A stretch of DNA of 64,000 nucleotides, taken from positions 5,663,501 through 5,727,500 of the forward strand of contig NC_088340.1 of the NCBI RefSeq assembly GCF_036884655.1, in the 5' to 3' direction. Position numbers and translations under genes: made by a program. Shown one piece after another: positions 1-10,700 of this stretch (positions are counted from its first letter, which is position 1; every line of letters begins with the position of its first letter). The DNA is from Musa acuminata AAA Group (Eukaryota > Streptophyta > Magnoliopsida > Zingiberales > Musaceae). A model generated the notes under the pieces. The model ran no database searches. It was given only the letters and a program-made list of their open reading frames with translations, and had not been told where the DNA came from.

Positions 1-24
1 TCCATACGCACATCTCATTTCTGC

Positions 25-489
25 ATGAAGAAAATTGTGGTGAAAGTGAACATCCATGATGAGGAGGACAAGAGTAAGGTGATAAGAGCCACTTCCAATC
101 TTATAGGTAAAAACTCGCTCCATTCACTAAACCATCTTTGGCTCAATCTGTAGAGAGCTAAGAATTCTTTTGTACTACGAACAGGAATCGATACGATATC
201 GGTGGACTTGAAGGACAAGAAGCTCACAGTCATCGGAAGAATCGACCCCGTGCGGTTGACGAGAAAGTTAAGGAAACACTATCACGCTGAGATCCTCTCG
301 ATCCGCTCGGAGAAAGAAGAAGAGAAGAAGGAAGAGCCCGAGAAGAGTGAGGAGAAGGAGGAAGGAGCGGAGAAGAAGAATAAGGAGGCTGGTGCGGTCG
401 CCAGTGCATGGAATGGTTACGATCCGCATGTGATACCGCACTACGTCCCGATCACCGAGGAGGACCCAAATGGCTGTGTGGTTATGTAG
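25..489 (+). CDS. Heavy-metal-associated isoprenylated plant protein (HIPP), first tandem copy
   Basis: Exons 25-106 and 185-489 join in frame (GT-AG intron of 78 nt) to give about 128 residues. One HMA-like beta-alpha-beta domain spans roughly residues 2-70, beginning KKIVVKVNIHDEEDK and continuing DLKDKKLTVIG and DPVRLTRKLRK. The CxxC metal ligands of classical HMA domains are absent and replaced by an acidic HDEED loop, so metal binding is doubtful. A Lys/Glu-rich linker follows, and the protein ends in CVVM, a CaaX box predicting prenylation and membrane anchoring. The start is uncertain: ATG at 25 is in frame, but in the copy at 1863 the equivalent exon begins after an AG acceptor, and here an AG also lies at 29-30, so an upstream exon may lie outside the window. 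The family assignment is firm; the function of CxxC-less HIPPs is poorly known. Confidence 0.85.
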
Positions 490-1862
490 TTCTTCGTGTA
501 TTTGGTGAGGCGGCCACTGATGGCCTGAGGTGGCGCGAGTGTTCCGAGTGTTCCGAGGCCGAGAGGAGACGAACTCCGCATAGGACGTATTAGAAGACTC
601 TTTTGAGTAATTTACATATGACACCTTTTTTTTCCTGAAGAAAAATAAAATATATTATCTATCGATACTTCAACAAGTCATCACATAATCGGCACAATTT
701 GCGAGTAATATTCAACGATCATATAAAATTATTCTCGAGAATCAACTCCTCAAGATTTTCTATTGAAGCTTTTAGATATGTTAGCACACATAGGAGGAAT
801 TTTTGTTGAGCTCGTTCTTGATGAAAAGAATAGAAGATAAGAACAATTATTGAAGAAGTTTTATTGAAGAAATAAAAATGCTTCAATACATTAACTTCCC
901 TCAATAGAATCCTGATAAGGATACGACTTCGTGAGTAGGGCAAGAGTAGATCGTTGCTACTGTTGCGATTGTTGTTGTTGTGAGGGCATAGGCGTTCCCT
1001 TCGTTCTCCTTAAATTCGCCTTTCATTCTCCTTAAGTCCATCGACTTTTGGCAGATCAGCGAAGAATGTGGCTGCAGCGGCGTTGGTCACTGGCCGAAGA
1101 CAAGACCAACGCTGGCCGAAGACAAGGGCGAAACTTCGCTTTTCTCAACGACGAAACTTACACCAATCTAGTGACAAACTCTAACTCCAAAATCTTCAAT
1201 ATTTCAAGCAATCTTGTTCTACTTTTAACATGTATTAATTATAATTTCCACTAGCATAGGTTTTGGATCACTGAAATGGACAATTATAATTCTTGATTTG
1301 AAACCACATGAACTAATTTAAGCCCCTGTAACGAAGCATATTTTGAGACTACATTTTGTTGCACCAATTCCAGTTTTAGGATATTTAAAATGCTTACTAT
1401 CTTTATTCCATCATATCAACAAAATTTAAGATATTCTTATAAAACTATTTTGAAATATCTCCAACATTCATGCTCTAATTCGAAAGGGTGTATAAGAAAT
1501 AACAATGCATTGGATAAATATGACAAATTAAATGAAGGATTTTTTTTTTCTTTTTCGAATGATCGAGACAAGAAATTTCCTGCCAACTATAACATATCAT
1601 AGATTTTCTTAGTATGAACATATCTATATGTACCTGAATACATACATCTTATATACATTAGACAAAATATTCCTTAGAACTTGTACATGCATCTATGTGT
1701 ACCCATTAACGTGAAGACATCTCTTCCTTCACACTGCTACTGATACCACTATAAACCCAAACTCTCTGTTATCAGCTCGCTCACACCATTGTGCTCTCCC
1801 AAAGAGATCCACAGTCTTGCTTCGTCTTCAATCTCGCCACTCAACCTTGATCACCGCTGAAG
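490..1862. other. Spacer between the tandem HIPP genes
   Basis: No gene is supported here. The left part is the 3' flank of the first HIPP gene, followed by AT-rich DNA. A 21-nt spaced direct repeat of TGGCCGAAGACAAG occurs near 1091 and 1112. The right end is the promoter and leader of the second HIPP copy. Confidence 0.6.
1750..1755 (+). promoter_or_regulatory. TATA box of the second HIPP gene
   Basis: TATAAA followed by a pyrimidine/purine-mixed leader, about 110 nt before the ATG at 1863. Position and sequence fit a plant TATA box; the transcription start is not visible. Confidence 0.5.
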
Positions 1863-2252
1863 ATGTCATCGATACCCAAAGTGAGTTCCGATGCTAACAT
1901 TCAAGCTATAACAGCTGTGTCTCTGCTTGTGTTTCGCTCACTAAACTTGTACGTGCAGAAAGTGGTGGTGAAGTTGAACATCCTCGATGAGAAGGAGCAG
2001 AGAAACGCAATGAGAGCAGTTTCCGACCTTAAAGGTAAAAGCTTGCTCTGTTCGCTGCACCGCTATCTAAGGCTCAATCTTTTGCGAGTTGGGATGAAGT
2101 CTATTGTACTACGAACAGGGATTCATACGATATCGGCGGACTTGAAGGACAAGAAGCTCACCGTCATCGGAAACATCGACCCCGTGAGCGTGGTGATCAA
2201 GTTAAGGAAGCACTATCTCACTGAGATCGTCACGGTCGACCCTGCAAGTTAA
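1863..2252 (+). CDS. HIPP-type HMA-like protein, second tandem copy, C-terminally truncated
   Basis: Exons 1863-1880, 1959-2034 and 2119-2252 give a 75-residue protein starting MSSIPK. Its HMA-like core (KVVVKLNILDEKEQ, then DLKDKKLTVIGNIDP) is plainly paralogous to the gene at 25-489. It also lacks CxxC. It stops soon after the domain and has no charged linker and no CaaX box. The stop lies inside a 47-nt tandem microduplication (2199-2268), after which Glu-rich codons resembling the missing linker can still be read in another frame. Both introns (78 and 84 nt) are multiples of three and contain no in-frame stop, so the unspliced sequence is also open (129 codons). It may be a soluble, unprenylated HMA protein or a gene undergoing decay. 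The donors GTGAGT and GTAAAA and the acceptor CAGs look normal. Confidence 0.7.
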   Translation: MSSIPKVSSDANIQAITAVSLLVFRSLNLYVQKVVVKLNILDEKEQRNAMRAVSDLKGKSLLCSLHRYLRLNLLRVGMKSIVLRTGIHTISADLKDKKLTVIGNIDPVSVVIKLRKHYLTEIVTVDPAS

Positions 2253-2268
2253 GGAAGCGCTATCTCAC
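2199..2268 (+). repeat. 47-nt tandem microduplication inside the HIPP coding region
   Basis: A 23-nt segment beginning AAGTTAAGGAAGC at 2199-2221 recurs at 2246-2268 with one mismatch. The period of 47 nt is not a multiple of three, so the second copy is read in a shifted frame and supplies the TAA at 2250-2252. Confidence 0.85.
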
Positions 2269-4146
2269 CATAGAAGAAGAAGAAGAAGAAGGTAGAAGGA
2301 GTAGAGAGGCCGCCAAAGCATGCAAAGGTTTCTATATATATCATTATGTAATTCTTCATATATGGTGAGGTGGTCTGAACATTGGTGATTCTTCAATTGC
2401 TAAGGTGAATCATTATGTATTACACTCTTCAAGTAATCTATATATGTTTTTTTTTTGCTTGCATGAAACCTATATATCATTTGATTCTTAAAATAATCAA
2501 ATGATATATAGGGGATGGATCTGATTTACAACTAATTATTGATCTTCAATACCATCAAGGAGAAAGCTTTATTCTCTTTAGAAAGGCTATGCTAAATACT
2601 TAAAATAATCAAATGATTCTTAAAATAGTTCCGATTCCATTTTTCTTGAACCAAAGGGAACTCGGTTGATAGAGTAAATTCCTTTGCTGGCAGCTCTTTC
2701 GATTTTATTATTTTGATGATAAATAGTATGTTTCTCCTGTGATCAAAATCCAAAATAGTATGTTTCTCTTGATTGCTCAGCAAAGGAAAAGACAAAAAAA
2801 GATGGCACGGAATACATTGGGATCCAAATGAGAATCCATTTACCTTCCTTTATATATGGTGTCAATTCAGGCGAAGTACTCACTCAGGACAGTAATGGCC
2901 TGTGTGGAATCCAAAACTCTCAAAGCTTTGTTTCTGTCAGCATCACTGTGGCAAACCACATCAACACTTGAGATCTTTACAGACCCAAATAATTTATGGG
3001 ATTCCTTTCATCAAAATAATTAGTTATAGTTTCATAAACAAAGGAAGTCAGTAATAGCTTGCAATGCCTATATATAAGAGTTAGAAGAGAAAGAAATGAA
3101 ATAAGACAACAAGTTATTGATCATCTTTCTGGTTACATCATAATCCTATTTATAGAGTTAAAGAAAATCTAATCGATCTAATAAACTAAGGAATCAAGAA
3201 AAATATATGACGATCATATCCCCGTTTAATACAATAGTTTTAACAAAGGTATTCAATTTAATTCCTAAAAAAAGGATAAATTATTTGTCGTTTTATCATG
3301 AAGTAGTTCAAGTTATGCCGGTTGGAATATTACACAAAATTTATGATTAAATAGGATTTTTATTTAAAAAATCTAGTAAAGATATGAATCTTGGCATAGT
3401 TGAAGTCAAAGTTTTCTATAAATATAAATAGGGGGCTTATACATATAAGAAGGAGAAGTGACAAAATAGAGTCAAAAGAGATCATTGGATCTTTTAGAGA
3501 TTGTAAGTTATTATCATTATTAAGAGTTTTTTATTTTTTGAAGTATCTATGTTCTTCTCATGATATGTTATCTATGATTCTTTATATTCATCATCTTTTT
3601 GAGAAACTTTTCAACAGAATTATATATATATATATATTTAAGAGTTAGAAAAATATTTTCTATAGGAAATTATCATATAATTGAAATAGTCATTACTGAT
3701 CTCAAGAAAATGTGATAGACCTAATAATAAGAACCTCAAATTGCTTAATCTACTAATTGTCTCAAAAGATTGTCTATATATAAAATGCTATAAAAAGGAA
3801 GCAAAATAAATGTTCCTTGTTATGTCATTGGACCTCTAGTAATATATATTTAAAAACCCAATAATTAGACTAAACAATCCAATACCAATTATTAATTATC
3901 ATTGAAGAAAAGCTACTTCAATCAAGACCACAACATCTTGTGAATTTACATGAAGTATATTACAGTTGTCGACTCATCAATGTTTCTACAAATCCATAGA
4001 TGCATGCTCTTGAGGAATGCTTTCATTCGGAGAGCTTGCAAGCCATGTACATGTCAGTTGTCATGATTAAATATATGTTAGGGTTTATGCGCAGTACACA
4101 AATTAAACAGATTGTGAAGATGTTAATTCTTTTCCTATAAGCATAA
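2253..4146. other. AT-rich spacer, HIPP to MYB
   Basis: Apart from the hairpin at 2469-2512, I see no gene here. The DNA is strongly AT-rich with short poly-A/T runs. The part next to 4147 is the 3' flank of the MYB gene. Confidence 0.55.
2469..2512. repeat. Perfect 18-bp inverted repeat (hairpin)
   Basis: CCTATATATCATTTGATT at 2469-2486 and its exact reverse complement at 2495-2512 flank an 8-nt loop CTTAAAAT. A partial copy of the loop and right arm recurs near 2600-2625. It could be a MITE remnant or a 3'-end structure downstream of the HIPP gene; the sequence does not decide. Confidence 0.85.
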
Positions 4147-4802
4147 TTATATGCTTCCGACAGCCATGAAATCAATGAACCTGACATGAGTTCCCTTCTT
4201 CTCCTCCCCATCTTCTTCTCTCTTTCTTCCCAAATCCTCCTGAGTGCTTTCAGAGTCACTGTTTACTTGGAGGAAGTCATAGAACTCCATCGAGTTATCT
4301 CTATCTGCAATCAGACCATCATGCTAAGTAGATTAAAGTACCTAATTACACCAAGTGTTTCCGATGAAAATACCTGTAGAATATGTTACCTTCACACATG
4401 TCGAGGTGAGAATCCTCATGCTGAGAGTGATGAACCGTGACAGATGTTCTATCAGACTCCTCGATCATGGAAACCATATTTCTCGGCTCGAGCTTTCTCT
4501 TCTTGCATCTCTGAGACTGCTCCTCGTCGACGAAGTTACCATGAAGCCGAGACCGTTCTCTGTGCTTCCGTGCCATGATCACATGCCAATGGTTCTTCAC
4601 GGCGTTATCGGTGCGTCCGGGGAATAGGCGTGCGATGATAGCCCACCTGTTTCCATAGATCTGATGAGCGGCGAGCAGCAGCTGGTCTTCCTCCTCCGTG
4701 AAAGGATTCTTGTTGATCCTTGGATCCAGTTGATTGTACCATCTCAACCTACAGCTCTTTCCTGATTGAAATGATTGAGTGGAAACATTATTAGAACGAA
4801 CC

Positions 4803-4845
<43 letters not shown>

Positions 4846-4991
4846 AAACGCAGGGGCACAGAGATATATACTGCACCTGATCTACCCTGAAGCATCTCGG
4901 CGATGGCGTTCCAGTTATGAGGGCCATATTTGGCAACCAATTCCGTGAGCTTCGCGTCCTCTGCAGGCCTCCAGTGACCTTTGGTGCACAT
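4147..4991 (-). CDS. R2R3-MYB transcription factor, MYB52/54/56 type
   Basis: Three exons (4991-4877, 4761-4390, 4304-4147) give 214 residues. The start is the ATG giving [15 protein letters not shown], typical of this clade. R2 covers about residues 5-52 with regularly spaced Trp, ending in [13 protein letters not shown]3 follows, with Phe replacing its first Trp (NPFTEEEDQ) and ending [18 protein letters not shown]. The C-terminus carries FIDFMAVG, which resembles the FxDFLGVG motif of subgroup 21. Known members act in the nucleus in secondary wall formation, boundary formation or ABA responses; the role of this one is inferred. Intron 1 (4762-4876) splits the R2 region after GRSG, a usual plant R2R3-MYB position, and carries a long (CT)n tract on the coding strand. 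The third exon was placed by its TTGCAG acceptor and frame continuity. Confidence 0.93.
4805..4843. repeat. (AG)n microsatellite
   Basis: About 19 AG units inside MYB intron 1, read as CT on the coding strand. The tract is long and pure, so probably variable in length. It could serve as a pyrimidine tract, although the acceptor is a further 44 nt away. Confidence 0.95.
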
Positions 4992-6122
4992 CTCTCGACG
5001 ATCAGTATGCCTTCGGTGGAAAAGAAGATCGCAGAGGTGGAGATAGTGGGGAGACATATAAAATGCGATGGAGAGTTTCTAGTTAGAGAGTTACGGATAG
5101 TTACATGCACCGGTGGTTGAATGGTACGTGTAGACTAAAGAGTTGTGGTTCACACAAAGTGGGGTGTGGTGGGGGAAAAGATTAGAGAGAGAGAGAGAGA
5201 TATAGAGAGGGGGTTGCTTGGGTGGGTGAATTCTGTTCCTCTTTCAACATCTCTCCTCTCTAACCTACAACGTTTACTTGAGAACCAACCATCATCTTCC
5301 CCAGCACTACACTGAGGACATGCATTAGTAAACACATATTGGTCACCAACGCCGGGCAAGGAAAGTATACAGTATTGGCATTAATTTCGTGCAGATGGAT
5401 ATATGCAGTGAAAGAAGCAGTAGTTGTAGATCGTCTTCAGGTATGCAAGTAGACTTTTGTAGAAGCGCTGCAACGATGGCAGAAATGGAAGTTGTCTTCC
5501 CGACGCAAGAACTTGGTCCAAAGTCTCACCTCCCTCGCCAACCAATCAGCATCAGCAGCTAAGCTTATCACGAAACACTACATTCCTTGCATGGGTGACA
5601 ACCACCGGACCCATTTCGTCAAACGTTTGATGAAATGCCCGTGTCGAAAAAGATACGAGTAATAAGGTCATTTACTTATACAAATGATTAGTGCTTTCAC
5701 CGATACATCCACCAAATGCAAGACTTAGTATAAAGGGTTTATTTTAGTCGTTATGATTTTGATCATAGACTACTTGAGTTTTTATGATTTACTCATATTT
5801 TAAATAATATTTATATTTTTAAAAACATAACATATAAACTTATTCTGAGTTAGTTTGTTTGCGTGACATACTGACTCATAATAAACTATTAATATAATGA
5901 TATATATAATTTAAATTTAAAAAAAATAATTTTAATTGATGTGATTTCGATCATAGACCACTTAAGCCCTTATAATTTTATTTGTGTCTAAAATAACTCC
6001 TATATTTTAACAAACGTAGCATATAAGCCCCTCATATTAAATCCGAATTGACAGACATTAAAGTCTGCTTATGTAATATGCTGACTCATAATAAATTATT
6101 TAATATAATAATATATATAATT

Positions 6123-6167
<45 letters not shown>

Positions 6168-7763
6168 CGAGGAAGAGGAAGTGACGGAGACTAGACAGAC
6201 GAAGAAAGAGAGGTAGAGATAAAAGAGGTGAAAGAGATATAGCAACAAACGACAAACGAACTCGAATCTAATACAAATAAGAAATTCTCCGATCCAATTT
6301 ATTTGTTCAAATTTTAAAAATATTCTCTTAACTTTGACACAACATCGATTTTTTTTTATTAACTTTATTCCAACACAAAGATTATATAAATAAATCTATT
6401 TTATTTTACATATTGTCACTAACAATTCATGCCGGAAGGTAAATTGATCCTGATAATATCTATAGCTGTTGTATGTGATGCATTTATGATGCTTCATGTT
6501 TGAATATATGCCTAACAGTTCAAGTTTTGAGATTTATGACAATCCAATCAAATGATTTACTAACGTATCATAATAGGTTTTGAGTACGAATCACATGATC
6601 CATTTCACTAAGGTATCTGTCCATTTCAATTTCACCGGTTTTCAGTCAATACTTATGTTTTTCTCTGCAATTGGTTTGAATCTCTTCAATTAACTATAGT
6701 TATCACTGAGGTGAAAGGGATATTAATTTTCTTCCGCATGCAATATGATCCACCATATGCATTAAATAGATTAGTCATAAAGCTGCTAGATTTGACTAAG
6801 ATAAATATATGTTGTTAGACACGAGAACAAATCAGATGGTGGTAATCTTGTGTCAGCATAATAGGTGCCTTTGAATGCATAAAATAATGGTACCAGTAGA
6901 ACCCCCCCCTAAGGTTCTTTGTGATTAGAATATTGGAACACTTGCAGTCAAGTTCTTATGTCACTATCATATTTTCCTTTGGCAAGAAACACTCAATGTG
7001 TCATTTCAAGATATCCTTTTACATCTCCATTGCTTTGTATACAAATCAAGCTCTAGTGAATGTCTCTAAATTAAATAGGGTTCTTAGCAAGAAAGGATAT
7101 GCTAAAATAATCAAATTGGTAACTCTTTTAACCTTGTTTGCTTAGGTCTTCACTACATCAAAATAGGCATATTTTGTCGTGTCTAATTTATGTCCATGAC
7201 ATGATCACATTGTTAGGTTAAACAATAGAAGATGAGCAATGACAATGTCTACAAATTGTACAGCATTCATCACATGAAGGACATGAACCGAATTGAATGG
7301 GAATCAATGGCATAAATATCATAAAAACAAAGCCAACATTAGTTCCTAACTCTTTCTCATACATCCAAAATTTTCATTTACCAACAAAGAACTTGACCTT
7401 TAACCTCCAAAGCAGAATCAAGCCATGCGCTGTCCCAGAAAAGATCAGATACATAATTACAAACGAATTTGAAGTTCAATTGAAGTCAACATTTCAGGTT
7501 TCACATCTCGGGATATCTGCACACTGATATCATCTATGAACAACACTTCATAGGAGTTGTTCATCGATGCTTCCTTCGAATCCTTAGTTTCCACAAATGT
7601 CATACTTATTCCCACAATAGGCCGATGTCACATTAATTTTGTGGTTTCAGAGGGCATGACTTGGCAGCACATACACATACAGCAGAGCATGGTGAACCAT
7701 AAGCATGGGTTCTGTCAACTGGTGATTCTTAACCATGTAGGGAGCAGTATGGTTCAAACTGGA
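4992..7763. other. Spacer between divergent-side MYB promoter and DPB2 3' end
   Basis: The first 400 nt are the MYB promoter/leader side, with a short (GA)n tract near 5181-5201. A degenerate direct repeat and an (AT)n tract occupy 5753-6165. From 6200 to 7760 the DNA is AT-rich with only short, unconvincing open frames. The part from about 7500 is the 3' flank of DPB2. Confidence 0.5.
5753..6165. repeat. Two-copy degenerate direct repeat (about 188 bp) ending in (AT)n
   Basis: Copies near 5753-5940 and 5941-6127 share GATCATAGAC, an ACATAACATATAA-like block and GACTCATAATAAA in the same order, offset by 188 nt. An (AT)n run fills 6129-6165. The copies have clearly diverged. There are no coding features; it is probably an old tandem repeat or a non-autonomous element. 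Confidence 0.7.
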
Positions 7764-10700
7764 TTAGCTTTCCAAGGCAGACAACTCAACCTCCTGAGTG
7801 CAAGGGCGATATGCAGCAAATGTGTTGTCATTAGAGAAGGAGCCTGGATTGAAACAAGTTATTCCAGTATATTTGAAAGCCTTCTGCTCACTCCTGTCAC
7901 CCAACACTATCTGTAAAACAACAGCATTAAAGTTTGATAACCTTGCACACATGTTTTCAGGTATGCATGACACGAAGAGTTGATACCGTATGTGGAGTTG
8001 GATATAATCTAAGGCAGTGATCATAGTTCCAGATGATGGGTTGCACAGTCAGCGGCAAGGGGCAAAGATGACTTTGATGAGTAATAGTGGCTACAAGCTG
8101 CAACCAACATATCATCTGAGTGTAACCACTCGCAAATTCCAGTTTTTAGATACAAAAGAGCAAAATAAAAGAAAAATGAAAACTCACATGCTGGAAATAA
8201 TCACCCGTTTCTGCTGTTGATGGAGGAATCAAACAAGATCGACGCATTCTGTAAAGCAAATCTTGCCGAAAAATAACAATTTCTTGGGTGTAAAATTTAA
8301 TTCTGCAAATTGCACAATGAGTCACAAATTAAGATTATCAGATGAGCTAGAAACAAGCATATGATTCCATTGCGATGTATACAGAAAGAATAAAAATGAC
8401 CTCAAGTGCAGCTTATGACATTGGTTTATGTACCAACTCTTATATCAAGTCTAAAGCTTGATGGAACATATCATCTAAAGCGAAATGGGATGGTAGTACA
8501 TTGATATTCTCCAACCAACTATTCGGTGAGAGTGACAAACTAGCTAATGTTTTTCATGTGGAAAAAATAATTAACAATAGGGCAATTCAATTATCACATA
8601 AATCTAACCTGCATGGGTTGCTACGGAAAATAGCACCAGGGATATGCTTTTGCAATTCTTCAGTGAGATACTTTGGCAGAGCACACCTTGGAAGAACCTT
8701 GGATGGACCTACAATGTCAAACTTTGTGAGCTTGGATTGCATTAATCTCGGATAAGAGATCACAAATGTTCTCAAATAATCATGTATAGGGAGTATGCAT
8801 ATGAATCATGACATGTGGCAGCACAAAATTTAAGACATTCTGTAGATCATGGGAATTAATAAACTTCCCGACCAGTATAGGCAACAGATACTTAGAGAGG
8901 TTATGGTAACAGAATCATGGGCTGGCCCACACCAGAATTGTATCTACAAATTTCAAGTAATAATAGAAGTTAAAGAATAGATGGTACCTGCATCATCAGG
9001 ACCTGGAATAAACAAAAATCTGCTTTGTTCTCTTAGTCTTGGGTGAGAAGCAATCATTTCTCCAAGCTTTGCAAACTGCATTCTGCATTTTGTAATTTAT
9101 CTGTCATATACTTATTTTTCTGACAAGTGATACTTAGTACAATCATGAAATCTTGCAAATTACATAAGCTCTTTTAGTTAAAGAACATTGTCAAACAATA
9201 TATTGACCCCCTCATTCGCAGGAGCTTTGTGCACAGGGCTGTCCTTTTCATTAAGATCTTTAGTCGAAGTGCATCCAGAAAAGGTTAAAGAGGGTCCTAC
9301 CTGAGAGTTGAATAAGAATAGAAAGCAAGGTTGCAGGGCCGAGAGCAGAAATTCCCCATCAAGATAAATAAAGAAGGAACCACCTCAACACTTTCATAAC
9401 CGTCAAAGACCACAGCGAGCTTTTCCACAGTCTTTTCTATCAAATAACAAAGTCCATCATTTTGAGAAGAAAACATTAACCCATTAGATTGAAGAGACTA
9501 AGAGATACTGAGTCTACCTCTTCATTGTCCAACCAAACATCTGACAGGACCACAAACATGTCATTTACTGCCTTCTTCTCTAGCCCTAATAATCTGAACT
9601 GTTTGACATACGGAACCATTTTTTTGTCAAATTTTGACATATAGAAGATATGCTCGTTACTAATCAAGTAAATCTGGCTGGGAATGATGATTTATATAAA
9701 GGGTGAAGATAAGAATACATTTTCTTCGGTTGATAAAACGTCTCCACCGAAGAAGTCAAGCCCCATGTGTAGTGCCAATGATGTTTCTCTATCCTCCAAG
9801 GGTGGAAATCCACATGTATTGACCTACAAATCATGCAAAAGTTATGAAATTTAGGTTTGTGCTGTAGTAGGAATCCTTGAGATTTAACTGATGATAAATG
9901 CACAAAGATCCAAGTAGCTAGATTATATTATATTAACCAGAAGGCTATTTTCCCAGAGACTTCCAAAGCAGAATGAATATAGCCACTTCACCTTAGGGTG
10001 CAACTCCAAAATCTTGAAACCCCAAATCATTGAGTGTATTGGTGAAGCTATTACCAGAGCTTACTGCATAAGTCTTACAACAATAATTACCAATGTTTAT
10101 GTGATTTATAGTATCAGAAAAGTTTCCCAATTGCTTTTGGGTTTCCACAACAAGCATGCAAACTAACTAAGATTCTTAATTTTTTTGATCTTAACACAAT
10201 TATAAGTTTGTAAAATTGTGAAACATGGATCATACAAAAAACCTCTGATTCATCCATTTCATGAAAGAAATACTAGAGAAGCAGAATACAAAAGCTTACA
10301 ATTTTAAGGAAGCCTCACCTGGAAAATACCATTTGAAAGCAACTCTCCTTCTACTACAACCACAGTGTTCTCAACAAAGAATCCTGAAGTGATTTTGTGA
10401 TAAAGATTAAGGAAAAGCTAGTTATAACAGCCTTCCTAGATGAGAAAAGACTAAAAGTAATAATCACATAATATGAAAGGACTGGCACTTTGGCAAATGA
10501 TACAAATAAATTATAATGACTTGCTGGTTCCAGGGCATCAAGGTGATAAAATTCAGATGATAATGATCATTGTTGATTATGTTGCCCTCACAAAAATTCA
10601 GCTAGCAAGCAACAGTAACCCCATTACTTGAAAATTTTCAAGTTGCCGATAACAGATGGATATAACTAAGTTTATCCCACAGAAGAACAGGTTTCGTCTT

